From Acidobacteriota bacterium (lineage in GTDB: Bacteria; Acidobacteriota; UBA890), in the NCBI GenBank assembly GCA_022563115.1, contig JADFNY010000010.1:1-18572 (forward strand): DNA of 18,572 bases, in the 5' to 3' direction. Below are positions 1-7,279 of this stretch, one piece after another (positions within the stretch are counted from its first letter, which is position 1; each line of letters starts with the position of its first letter). The position numbers and the translations under genes were made by a program. The notes below the pieces were generated by a model. That model did not search any database. It was not told where the DNA came from and was given only the letters and a program-made list of their open reading frames with translations.

Positions 1-1
1 G

Positions 2-196
2 CAGCCGCTGCCCAGCGTGATCTTGGGCGTCGCTACGGGTCGCGTCGTCCGCTTCGGCCTCGAGGCTTTTTTGGCGGCGCGCTACGGGGACCAGATGATC
101 TCGACAGTGCAGGCCAACGGCGCGCTTGTTGGCCTGGTCATGGCGCTGGTGATTGTTGCCGGTGGCCTTGCCTTCTATCGCTGGAAAGCACACTAG
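2..196 (+). CDS. C-terminal end of a VTT/DedA-type membrane protein (partial)
   Basis: An open frame enters from the left edge and ends at TAG 194-196, giving 64 residues. It contains GRVVRFGLEAFLAARYGDQM, followed by a hydrophobic helix (GALVGLVMALVIVAGGLAFY) and a short basic tail, RWKAH. An arginine-rich amphipathic stretch, then 'ARYGD', then a last membrane helix is the usual ending of VTT-domain (SNARE-associated, DedA/YqaA-like) inner-membrane proteins, which have been linked to lipid scrambling and membrane homeostasis. The family call rests on this ending alone because the diagnostic N-terminal part is outside the window. The gene converges on mutS with 66 bp between the stop codons. 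Confidence 0.6.
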   Translation, partial: QPLPSVILGVATGRVVRFGLEAFLAARYGDQMISTVQANGALVGLVMALVIVAGGLAFYRWKAH

Positions 197-262
197 CTCG
201 CCGGGCGCGCGGTGCAGATCGATGCCCCCCCGGCAAACATCGCCCTGCCGATGCGGCGCGGA

Positions 263-2917
263 TCAACCCTCGTCGTCGGGCTCGGCCCCCCACTTCACCT
301 TCCACGCCGCGATCAGGTTGAGCGCCTCGAGCGGTGTCAGCTCATCGACGCGTCGCTCGCGGAGCTCGGCAACCAGCGGGTGCTCCGAGGCTGGAAACAG
401 GCTTATCTGGGCGTCCGGCGGTCCATCCTCGTGCCGCGCCCACCTCGGCCCGCACGGCGTCGGCGCATCGGTTGCCTCGAGGTTGTGGAGGATCTCCTCG
501 GCGCGATCGACTACCTTTCCGGGCAAGCCGGCAAGACGGCCGACGTGGATTCCATACGAGCGATCGGCCGCGCCCGGCTCGACGCGGTGCAGGAAAACGA
601 CGCCTTCGCCGGTCTCCTGCGCCGCAACGTTGAGGTTGCGAAGGCTCGGCAGGACGCCCTCGAGGCTGGTCAGCTCGTGGTAGTGGGTGGCGAACAGCGT
701 CCGCGGCGCGATGTCGGCTTGCTGCTCGAGGTATTCGACGACCGCCCATGCGAGCGCCAACCCATCGTAGGTGCTGGTGCCGCGCCCTACTTCATCGAGG
801 ATAACGAGGCTGGCGGGCGTAGCGTTGTGGAGAATGTTGGCGGTCTCTTGCATTTCGACCAGGAACGTCGACGCTCCGCGCGCCAAATTATCGCTCGCCC
901 CGACCCTCGTGAAGATGCGGTCGACGACGCCGACGCGCGCCGACTCCGCCGGCACGAAGCTGCCCATCTGGGCCATGATCGTAATCAGCGCCACCTGGCG
1001 TAGGTAGGTCGACTTGCCACCCATGTTGGGACCGGTGAGCAGTTGGATGCGGTGCGCGCCGTCGTCCATGTAGGTGTCGTTGGGGACGAAGCGCTCGCCG
1101 GTTTGAAGCTTCTCGACCACGGGGTGGCGACCCTGGCGGATCTCCAGCACTCGCCCATCGTCGACGTCGGGCTCGACGTAGCCGTTGAGCGCCGCGACCT
1201 CGGCCAAAGCGGCCAAAGCGTCGACCGAGGCGACGGCCGCCGCGGTGAGCTGCAGGCGGGAGGCTTCGGCGCTGATGAGCTCACGAAGCTCGCCGAACAG
1301 GCGGGCCTCGAGCTCGCCGATCTTCTCCTCGGCGTGCAGAACCGTCTGTTCGAATTCCTTCAGCTCGGGCGTGATGTAGCGCTCCGCGTTGGTCAGCGTC
1401 TGCTTGCGGATGAACTCCTCGGGCACCTTGTCCTGGTTGGCCTTCGACACTTCGATGTAGTAACCGAAGACCTTGTTGAAGCCGACCTTGAGCGAACCGA
1501 TGCCGGTACGCTCGCGCTCCTGAGCCTGCAGGTTGGCGATGAAGCCCTTGCCTTCTCCGCGGACGCTGCGCAACGTATCGAGCTCATCGTCGACCCCATC
1601 GCGGATCACACCGCCGTCGGCGACGGCGACCGGCGGTTCATCGGCGAGGCGTTCGCCAATCAACGCGGCGACGTCGTCGCACGGATCGAGCTCGGCAAGA
1701 AGCTCCTCGACGATCGGTGTGGCGTCGAGCTCCCTGAGCTGATCACGTACCGCCGGTAGGGCCTCGAGCGAGATGCGCAACGCGGCGAGGTCGCGTGGCG
1801 TCGCGCTTCCCATGGTGATGCGGGTCGTGAGACGTTCGAGGTCACGCACCCCGCCAAGTGAGGCACGCAGCTCGGCGCGGGGTAATGCCGCGGCGTGCAG
1901 CGCGGCGACAGTGCGCAGGCGACGGTTGATTGGCACCGCATCGCGCAGCGGTCGCAGGAGCCACTGTCGCAAGCGGCGTGCTCCCATCGCGGTGACGGTG
2001 GCGTCGAGCACATCGAGCAGCGAACCCTTGGCGGTGCGTTCCTGCCACGATTCGAACACCTCGAGCGTACGACGCGTGGTGGCGTCGAGCTGCAGGTACT
2101 CGCGATCTCGGTGGCGACGCAACGAGTGAATGTGGCGCAGCGGCGCCTTCTGGGTTTCGGTGGCGTACGCCAGCAAGGCGCCGGCGGCTCCCACCGCCTG
2201 GTCACAGCCATCGAGGTCATAGCCGACCAACGAAGCGACGCCGAAGTGCTCGCACAACCGCCCCTGAGCCCGCGACGGCTCAAAGGTCCAGGCCGGCAGC
2301 AGACTCCAGGTCGCCGCCCCTACGCCCGGGAGCACACCTTCCTTTGCGACCAGCCAATCGCCGCTCTCGGAGCCCCGGGGGACGCAGATCTCGCGCGGGG
2401 CGAGGCGCGCGACCTCCTCTCGCGCCTGCCGGTGCCGGTCGTCGCCGACGAACTGCGCAGCGATGAACTCACCGGTCGACAGCTCTAGGGCGGCAGTGCC
2501 GATCGCGGCGCTGTCCTCGAACACAGACACCAGATAGTTGTTCTGCCGGCTGGCGAGCAGGTTGTCCTCGACCAGGGTCCCCGGCGTCATCACCCGCACC
2601 ACCTGCCGGTCCATCGCCCCCTTGCCCCCGGGTTCACCGACCTGCTCGGCGATCGCCACCTTGAGACCGGCGCCGAGGAGACGGGCGATGTAGCCGTCAG
2701 CAGCGTGCGCCGGCACGCCGCACATCGGCGCCTCGGACGGCTTGCCGCGGTTGCGCGCCGTCAAGGTGATCTCCAGGAGGGAGCTGGCGACCTCGGCATC
2801 CTCGAAAAACATCTCGTAGAAGTCGCCGAGTCGGAAGAAGACGATGGCGTCACCGTGGTCCGCCTTGATGCGGTGAAACTGCTGCATCATGGGGGTCTTC
2901 GATTCCGCCGCGCACAT
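263..2917 (-). CDS. mutS: DNA mismatch repair protein MutS
   Basis: Full-length MutS of 884 residues, within the usual family range. It recognises mismatches and small loops and starts methyl-independent or MutL-dependent repair in the cytoplasm. The mismatch-reading Phe-x-Glu lies in GDFYEMF (F33, E35). The Walker A motif is GPNMGGKST (629-637), Walker B is SLVILDEVGRGTS (703-715), and the ATPase His motif is in FATHYHEL (742-749). The connector, lever and clamp regions are all present, so it should be active. Methionines at residues 10 and 11 are alternative starts, since many MutS proteins begin close to MMQQFHRIK. No clear ribosome binding site favours either. It is divergent from tsaB with only 34 bp between start codons, so the two promoters must overlap or lie inside coding sequence. 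Confidence 0.98.
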   Translation of the reverse strand: MCAAESKTPMMQQFHRIKADHGDAIVFFRLGDFYEMFFEDAEVASSLLEITLTARNRGKPSEAPMCGVPAHAADGYIARLLGAGLKVAIAEQVGEPGGKGAMDRQVVRVMTPGTLVEDNLLASRQNNYLVSVFEDSAAIGTAALELSTGEFIAAQFVGDDRHRQAREEVARLAPREICVPRGSESGDWLVAKEGVLPGVGAATWSLLPAWTFEPSRAQGRLCEHFGVASLVGYDLDGCDQAVGAAGALLAYATETQKAPLRHIHSLRRHRDREYLQLDATTRRTLEVFESWQERTAKGSLLDVLDATVTAMGARRLRQWLLRPLRDAVPINRRLRTVAALHAAALPRAELRASLGGVRDLERLTTRITMGSATPRDLAALRISLEALPAVRDQLRELDATPIVEELLAELDPCDDVAALIGERLADEPPVAVADGGVIRDGVDDELDTLRSVRGEGKGFIANLQAQERERTGIGSLKVGFNKVFGYYIEVSKANQDKVPEEFIRKQTLTNAERYITPELKEFEQTVLHAEEKIGELEARLFGELRELISAEASRLQLTAAAVASVDALAALAEVAALNGYVEPDVDDGRVLEIRQGRHPVVEKLQTGERFVPNDTYMDDGAHRIQLLTGPNMGGKSTYLRQVALITIMAQMGSFVPAESARVGVVDRIFTRVGASDNLARGASTFLVEMQETANILHNATPASLVILDEVGRGTSTYDGLALAWAVVEYLEQQADIAPRTLFATHYHELTSLEGVLPSLRNLNVAAQETGEGVVFLHRVEPGAADRSYGIHVGRLAGLPGKVVDRAEEILHNLEATDAPTPCGPRWARHEDGPPDAQISLFPASEHPLVAELRERRVDELTPLEALNLIAAWKVKWGAEPDDEG

Positions 2918-2951
2918 GAAAGCCAGACTAGCACGGTAGTATCAGCCTCCC

Positions 2952-3665
2952 ATGAGCCTCCGACCGCGCCTTCTCGCCGTCGATTGCGCCACCATCCCGG
3001 CCAGTATCGCGGTGCTGGACGGCGACGTTACCGCCTGCGAGTTGGTACATGACGACGACCGCCGCTCCGACGCCTGGCTCGGCACGGCGATCGAGCGGTG
3101 CCTGGCCGAATCCGATCTCGACTTTGCTGGGCTCGACGGCCTGGCGGCCTCTGTGGGACCGGGAACGTTCACCGGCATCAGGGTCGGTATCGCCACCTGT
3201 CTCGGCCTCGCCGCACCTCTCGGTTTGCCGGTCGCCGGGGTGCGCACTCTCGATGCCCTCGCAACCATCGGTCGTTCCGAGTCTGATCTTGTAGCCGCCT
3301 GCATCGATGCCCGTCGCGGTCAGGTATACGCCGCCCTCTACGGCCCCGAAGCGGACGAGTTTTGCCTGCCGCTCGAGCCTCTATGGGGCCCGCAGGTCTG
3401 TGATCCCGCCGAGTTTGCGCGCCGTGTCGCGGCCGAGGAGCCGCGGGCGCTGGTGTGCGGCAGCGGCGCACCGTTGATCGCGGCGCACGGCGAATTCCGT
3501 CTCGCCGGCGACGTTCTCCCGCTGGCGGCAGTGCTCGGCTCCCTCGCCTCGCGTGCCTGGACAGGAGACCGCAAACAGCCCCGATGGCCGGCGCCGGAAC
3601 CGGTCTACCTGCGCCCTCCCGACGCTCGACCGCCCCGCAATCCGCTGCGCGATCGACGCCGGTAG
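2952..3665 (+). CDS. tsaB: TsaB, partner subunit of the tRNA t6A37 threonylcarbamoyl transferase
   Basis: A 237-residue protein of the ASKHA-fold TsaB/YeaZ family. TsaB dimerises with TsaD and, with TsaE, transfers threonylcarbamoyl from TC-AMP to A37 of ANN-decoding tRNAs. The N-terminal strand LLAVDCAT (7-14) and the family signature GPGTFTGIRVGI (69-80) are intact, followed by GLPVAGVRTLDALA and the CIDARRGQVYAALY segment, all typical of TsaB. The C-terminal third is less conserved, as usual for TsaB. No strong ribosome binding site is visible before ATG 2952. The stop codon TAG at 3663-3665 is the first three bases of a REP-like element, so the end of the protein is set by that repeat. 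Confidence 0.93.
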   Translation: MSLRPRLLAVDCATIPASIAVLDGDVTACELVHDDDRRSDAWLGTAIERCLAESDLDFAGLDGLAASVGPGTFTGIRVGIATCLGLAAPLGLPVAGVRTLDALATIGRSESDLVAACIDARRGQVYAALYGPEADEFCLPLEPLWGPQVCDPAEFARRVAAEEPRALVCGSGAPLIAAHGEFRLAGDVLPLAAVLGSLASRAWTGDRKQPRWPAPEPVYLRPPDARPPRNPLRDRRR

Positions 3666-3710
3666 CAGGGTTCTGAAGAACTTGCGGGGCTTCCCCAACA
3701 CCCTGCTAGA
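3663..3710. repeat. REP-like element pair, inverted (copy 1)
   Basis: TAGCAGGGT (3663-3671) faces ACCCTGCTA (3700-3708), with an inner GGGG/CCCC pair (3686-3689 and 3693-3696), so the whole 46-bp stretch can fold into a long hairpin. The left arm continues TTCTGAAGAACT and resembles the copies at 5537 and 10280. It sits at the end of tsaB and supplies its TAG stop. There is no T-run after the hairpin, so an intrinsic terminator is not obvious, although it could still stabilise the mRNA end. Confidence 0.7.
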
Positions 3711-3728
3711 AGCCCAGAGCGAGTCTAT

Positions 3729-3757
3729 TTGAGCCCCCCAGGCAACGGTGTTAGCAT
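3729..3757 (+). promoter_or_regulatory. Candidate sigma70-type promoter before the YdcH-like gene
   Basis: TTGAGC (3729-3734) and TAGCAT (3752-3757) are separated by 17 bp, a good spacing. Each hexamer matches its consensus at 4 of 6 positions. It lies about 50 bp before the preferred start codon of the YdcH-like gene and just after the tsaB hairpin, where a new transcription unit would be expected. This is prediction by eye only. Confidence 0.4.
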
Positions 3758-3794
3758 CGAGTCGGGTTCGAAAAACTCATCACTCTCGCAACGA

Positions 3795-3801
3795 TTGGAG
3801 G
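3795..3801 (+). promoter_or_regulatory. Ribosome binding site deciding the YdcH-like start
   Basis: TTGGAGG lies 8 nt before ATG 3810. It selects this ATG over an in-frame TTG at 3729, whose 27 extra codons would overlap the promoter candidate and have no family counterpart. Confidence 0.75.
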
Positions 3802-3809
3802 CATTCCAT

Positions 3810-4049
3810 ATGGAGCTGGCCGACCCCCAAGTCCGAAGCATCCTGCTCGATGCAAGCGACGAATTCCGCGGCCTCGTCGAGGAGCACGCCGGGTTCGAGT
3901 CCCGCCTGGAAGAGCTCACCGGCAAGCACCTTCCCAACGAGCAGGATCGGATCGAAAAGATCCAACTCAAGAAGCACAAACTGATCCTCAAGGATCAAAT
4001 GGCGGCCTTGATACGCGACTATCGCGAAAAGCTCGTCGTCGCCCACTGA
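3810..4049 (+). CDS. YdcH/DUF465 family small coiled-coil protein
   Basis: From ATG 3810 the protein has 79 residues. The core pattern is LEELTGKHLPNEQDRIEKIQ followed by LKKHKLILKDQM, which is the DUF465 (YdcH) signature: a conserved 'LxxLT' and 'LP' followed by a basic heptad-like 'LKKxKLxLKD' helix. The whole chain is predicted helical with coiled-coil character. The family is small, cytoplasmic and of unknown biochemical role. The start is chosen because TTGGAGG sits 8 nt upstream and because the 27 residues before it are low in complexity and not family-like. It is followed after 38 bp by psd and may share its transcript with the phospholipid genes. Confidence 0.85.
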   Translation: MELADPQVRSILLDASDEFRGLVEEHAGFESRLEELTGKHLPNEQDRIEKIQLKKHKLILKDQMAALIRDYREKLVVAH

Positions 4050-4087
4050 CCACCGGCTCAGTCTCGAATACGGCGGGCCACTGATCC

Positions 4088-4711
4088 ATGTTCTTCCGGT
4101 CGGAGGCCCTGTCCTACGTTCTTCCCGGCGCCGTCGCGGCCGCGGTCGCGGCTTCCATGGGATACGCGGTCGCGGCACTCCTTCTGGCGCTGCTTGCAGC
4201 GGCGCTCGGGGCGTTTTTCCGCGACCCGGAGCGACAATCAGACGATCCTCCGGGCTGCGTGCTGTCGCCTGCGGACGGCAAGGTTGTGGAGGTTAACTCC
4301 GGAGAGCGCGGTGTCGAGATTGCCATCTTCCTGTCGGTGTTCAACGTCCACGTCACCCGGTCGCCGCTCGCCGGCCGGCTCGTCGAGTGGAAACGCATCA
4401 CCGGTGGCTACGCCATGGCGTTCCGCGAGCAGGCCTCCGACAACGCCCGCCACCGGGTCATCATCGAATCACCGCGCGGCACTGTGGAGCTGTCCCTGAT
4501 CGCCGGCGCCGTAGCCCGGCGCATCGTACCCTTCGTCGCGCCGCCGGCGGAACTCGAACGCGGCGAACGGATGGCACTGATCAAGTTCGGCTCCCGCGCC
4601 GAGCTACGGCTACCGGCCGGTTACTCCGCCGTGGTATCCGTAGGGGAGCAGGTTCGAGCCGGCCAGACGGTCATCGCCGAGACGGTGGCGCAAGAGACCC
4701 ATGATTCGTAA
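4088..4711 (+). CDS. psd: Phosphatidylserine decarboxylase, short type
   Basis: This 207-residue enzyme decarboxylates phosphatidylserine to phosphatidylethanolamine at the inner membrane. Residues 8-40 are a hydrophobic membrane segment. FFRDPER (43-49), LSPADGKVVEV (59-69), IFLSVFNVHVTRSP (80-93) and IAGAVARRIV (138-147) are family motifs. The self-cleavage site that makes the pyruvoyl group is KFGSR, with Gly168-Ser169. Its length and 'FGSR' site place it in the short Psd class of many bacteria rather than the longer E. coli type with LGST. Its last 11 bp overlap the start of pssA, which makes the preceding enzyme of the same pathway, so the two are probably translationally coupled. Confidence 0.95.
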   Translation: MFFRSEALSYVLPGAVAAAVAASMGYAVAALLLALLAAALGAFFRDPERQSDDPPGCVLSPADGKVVEVNSGERGVEIAIFLSVFNVHVTRSPLAGRLVEWKRITGGYAMAFREQASDNARHRVIIESPRGTVELSLIAGAVARRIVPFVAPPAELERGERMALIKFGSRAELRLPAGYSAVVSVGEQVRAGQTVIAETVAQETHDS

Positions 4712-5540
4712 GCCCAAAGCCACACAGCGGCTCAAGCGCGGCATTCCGCTGCTGCCGTCGCTGTTCACCGTCGGTAACCTCTTCTGCGGCTACTACAGCC
4801 TGATCGCGACGCTGAGGGGTGAGTACGCTCCGGCGGCGCTGGCGATCGGTATCGCGATGGTGGCCGACGGCCTCGACGGCCGCATTGCACGGATGACCAA
4901 CAGCGAGAGCGCTTTCGGCGGGGCCCTCGACTCGGTCTCCGACGCGCTCACGTTCGGTATGGCCCCAGCGGCGCTGATGTACTCATGGGCGCTGTCCGAC
5001 CTGGAGCGTATCGGCTGGATGACCTCGTTTTTCTTCCTCGCCTGCAGCGCCACGCGCCTGGCGCGTTTCACCGTCCAGACGGGGCACCACGACCGACGCT
5101 ACTTCGTCGGCCTTCCGGCGCCGCCCGCCGCCGCCATGCTCGCCGCCATGACCTTCTACTCGCCGGCCAAGCTAACCGCCCCGATAGTGTCGTACGGGGT
5201 TGTGGTGATGGTGGTCATGCTGGCGATTCTCATGATCTCGAAGATCCGCTACCGCTCGTTCAAGAACATCGACCTGCGGACCCGGCGGCCGTACCCGCTG
5301 GTCGCTGTTCTGGCGATCGGGTTCGCCTTGGTCGCCAACGCGCCGCAAACGGTGCTCTTGCTGCTGGCGTCGACCTACCTCGCCTCGGGCCCGGCCGAGA
5401 AAATCTGGCAACAGCTACGCCGACACCGCCAGAAGCTCCCCGCCGCGACGACCCACGCTCGAGACGAGCTCGAGCACGGGGCGACCGATCGCGGCGACCT
5501 CGGGCACGCCACCACCGATCTGGACGACAAGATCCACTAG
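4701..5540 (+). CDS. pssA: CDP-diacylglycerol-serine O-phosphatidyltransferase
   Basis: This 279-residue multi-span membrane enzyme joins serine to CDP-diacylglycerol, making the phosphatidylserine used by Psd. The CDP-alcohol phosphatidyltransferase motif is complete: D59-G60-x2-A63-R64-x8-G73-x3-D77-x3-D81. Hydrophobic helices precede and follow it. RLARFTVQTG and FVGLPAPPAAAM are typical of PssA. The last 40 residues are a hydrophilic, acidic tail rich in His, Asp and Thr with no obvious role. The gene starts inside psd (11-bp overlap). Its TAG stop (5538-5540) is the beginning of the second REP-like element. Confidence 0.96.
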   Translation: MIRKPKATQRLKRGIPLLPSLFTVGNLFCGYYSLIATLRGEYAPAALAIGIAMVADGLDGRIARMTNSESAFGGALDSVSDALTFGMAPAALMYSWALSDLERIGWMTSFFFLACSATRLARFTVQTGHHDRRYFVGLPAPPAAAMLAAMTFYSPAKLTAPIVSYGVVVMVVMLAILMISKIRYRSFKNIDLRTRRPYPLVAVLAIGFALVANAPQTVLLLLASTYLASGPAEKIWQQLRRHRQKLPAATTHARDELEHGATDRGDLGHATTDLDDKIH

Positions 5541-5563
5541 CAGGGTGCTGAGAAACTCCGAGG
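5537..5563 (+). repeat. REP-like element (copy 2)
   Basis: TAGCAGGGTGCTGAGAAACT (5538-5557) followed by CCGAGG. It shares TAGCAGGGT, CTGA and AACT with copy 1. Reading the reverse complement of copy 3 gives AGGGTGCTGAAAAACTCCCG, a close match. It supplies the TAG stop of pssA and an apparent GTG (5545) for the next gene. Confidence 0.7.
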
Positions 5564-5568
5564 TTCCC

Positions 5569-6558
5569 GTGTCCGCAGAGTCACCCCAATTCGAAGGCTT
5601 GCGGCTGGCCCTGGTGGGCGCCGCCTCGCTCCTCGGCAATGAGCTCAAGAACCAGCTTGCGGCCTCCGACGTCCCCCGTGATACGGTCACGTTATTCGAC
5701 CTAGAGGAGGTGGCCGGCGTCCTCACCGAGTACGGCGACGAGGCGCGGGTGTTTGCCGAAACGGTGGCAGAGAACGTCCTCGCGCACGAACTCATCTGCT
5801 TCTGCGGCGACCCCGCGACCACTGGACAGTACCTCGACGCGATCCGCGACGCCGGCAAGCTGGGGATCGATTGCACCGACGCTTGGCTCGACGAGCCCGA
5901 CGCCTTCACCTGGATACCGGGCGTCAGCGCGCCGCCGCGGGTCAACGACGATCGCATGATCGTCATTCCCCCGGCCGCCTGCTTGATGCTCGGGGCGACC
6001 CTCGCGGCGCTCGGCGAAGCCGGTGAGCGCGCCGTGGCAACGATCTTCATCCCCGCCTCGGATTTCGACAAAGCCGGCCTGCAGGAGCTTTCACAGCAAT
6101 CAACCGCGGTGCTGAACCTCGAGGAAGTCGACGTCGCGGTGTTCGGCCGCCAGTTGGCGTTCGATATTTGGCCGGCTGCCGGCGAGCGCACCGGGGGCGC
6201 CGAAGCCCTGGCCGCCCTACTCGCACGGCTCGGCTTCGAGGTGCCGGCCCTGCAACTTCTCTCCGCCCCGGTTTTTCACGGCATGGCGATGTCGCTGTTC
6301 CTACCCGACGCGGACGCCGACGACGTTTCAACCACCTTGCTCGATGCCGGGGTCAGTGTTGGGGCCGAAGACGGCGAGCCCATCGACAGCCCGGTACTGG
6401 TGACCGGAACCCCTGGCCTGCACGCCATCGACGTACGGCCCGATCGGCACGGTGCATGGCTTTGGTTAACGATCGACAATCTTCACGCCCGCGCCGCCGC
6501 CGCCATGGCAGCGATCCATGCCTTGTCGGGGCCCGGGCTCAGCGACGCGCTGCAATAG
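5569..6558 (+). CDS. Asd/USG-1-like semialdehyde dehydrogenase family protein, active site altered
   Basis: The fold resembles aspartate-semialdehyde dehydrogenase and its USG-1 paralogue. There is an N-terminal Rossmann strand, LRLALVGAASLLGNEL, and the middle segment ASDFDKAGLQELSQQSTAVL matches the family's 'SGAGxxxxxELxxQTxxLLN'. The catalytic region is IPPAACLMLG, where true Asd has a 'NPNC' motif, so the cysteine (codon about 5980) remains but its Asn neighbour does not. The later APVFHGMAMSLFL replaces 'VPVxxGHS', losing the usual Gly-His arrangement. It is therefore probably not a normal Asd. Start: GTG 5569 has CGAGG 5 nt upstream. The longer frame from GTG 5545 would draw its first eight residues from the REP-like element. 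The end overlaps the convergent HEAT lipoprotein gene by 20 bp. Confidence 0.7.
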   Translation: MSAESPQFEGLRLALVGAASLLGNELKNQLAASDVPRDTVTLFDLEEVAGVLTEYGDEARVFAETVAENVLAHELICFCGDPATTGQYLDAIRDAGKLGIDCTDAWLDEPDAFTWIPGVSAPPRVNDDRMIVIPPAACLMLGATLAALGEAGERAVATIFIPASDFDKAGLQELSQQSTAVLNLEEVDVAVFGRQLAFDIWPAAGERTGGAEALAALLARLGFEVPALQLLSAPVFHGMAMSLFLPDADADDVSTTLLDAGVSVGAEDGEPIDSPVLVTGTPGLHAIDVRPDRHGAWLWLTIDNLHARAAAAMAAIHALSGPGLSDALQ

Positions 6559-7279
6559 TTCGCCGCGCCACCTCCTGCACGTAAGCGTCATTGCTGTCGA
6601 GAAGTCCCCGCAACGCCTCGGTGGCCTCGTCCTGCTCGAAGGTGGCCAGCCCTTCGGCGGCATTGCGCCGTAGCTGCAAGCCGGTGTTAGCGTCGGCGGC
6701 GATCGCTGCCAACGGGGCGATCGCGCGCGGGTCTGAGAGAACGGCGAGCGACTGCACGATCACACCCCTCACCGCCTCCTCGACGGCGGGGTTCTCGAGC
6801 TGAGCGAGTAGAGAAGCAACGCCGGTCGGATCGCCGAGGTCGGCGAGCCCCTGGGCGGAGATCATCTGCTGCAGCGGGTCGCCCGAGGCCAATCGTTCGG
6901 CGAACGCCGTCCGCGCCGCCGACGGATCCATGTCGACGATGCCGCGCGCCGCCGCTTCCTGCACCCGGCGGAACGGATCCTCGAGTGCCGCCACGATACG
7001 AGACACGTCCTCCGGCTCTCCGATGCGGGCGAGGGCGTCCACGGACCACTCGCGCACCGTCGCGTCTTGGTGCTCGAGGCCGCGCCGCCATGCCGGTGCG
7101 GCGGCGGGGCTGAGTATCGCTTCTTCGTCGTTGCGATACCGCGCCGTCGCCGTTCCGAAACGCTGCGATACCAGGTCGTCAATGACGCTTTTGACAAGAG
7201 CCGGGGTCTGATCTCCCGAAGAACATGCGGCCGAAAACAGGGCCAACAACAGAGCCAGTAGAAACGCCGCGAGTCGCAT
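6539..7279 (-). CDS. HEAT-repeat lipoprotein
   Basis: A 246-residue protein. It starts with a hydrophobic signal sequence and a lipobox FSAAC with Cys19, so it should be exported and lipid-anchored. The remainder is a run of helical pairs of HEAT/PBS-lyase type, visible as recurring 'LEDPFRRVQEAAARGIVDMD', 'AQGLADLGDP', 'QSLAVLSDPRAIAPLAAIA' and 'LLDSNDAYVQEVARRTI' units. Such repeats act as protein-binding scaffolds, and no catalytic motif is seen. Its ATG shares one base with the TGA of hutH (TGATG at 7281-7277), so the two are probably co-translated, although no functional link is evident. It overlaps the plus-strand Asd-like gene by 20 bp at its 3' end. Confidence 0.85.
   Translation of the reverse strand: MRLAAFLLALLLALFSAACSSGDQTPALVKSVIDDLVSQRFGTATARYRNDEEAILSPAAAPAWRRGLEHQDATVREWSVDALARIGEPEDVSRIVAALEDPFRRVQEAAARGIVDMDPSAARTAFAERLASGDPLQQMISAQGLADLGDPTGVASLLAQLENPAVEEAVRGVIVQSLAVLSDPRAIAPLAAIAADANTGLQLRRNAAEGLATFEQDEATEALRGLLDSNDAYVQEVARRTIAARR

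Noticed and set aside
1043..1759. Long plus-strand frame opposite mutS
   Set aside because: It is an antisense shadow in GC-rich DNA. mutS on the other strand is complete with all motifs.
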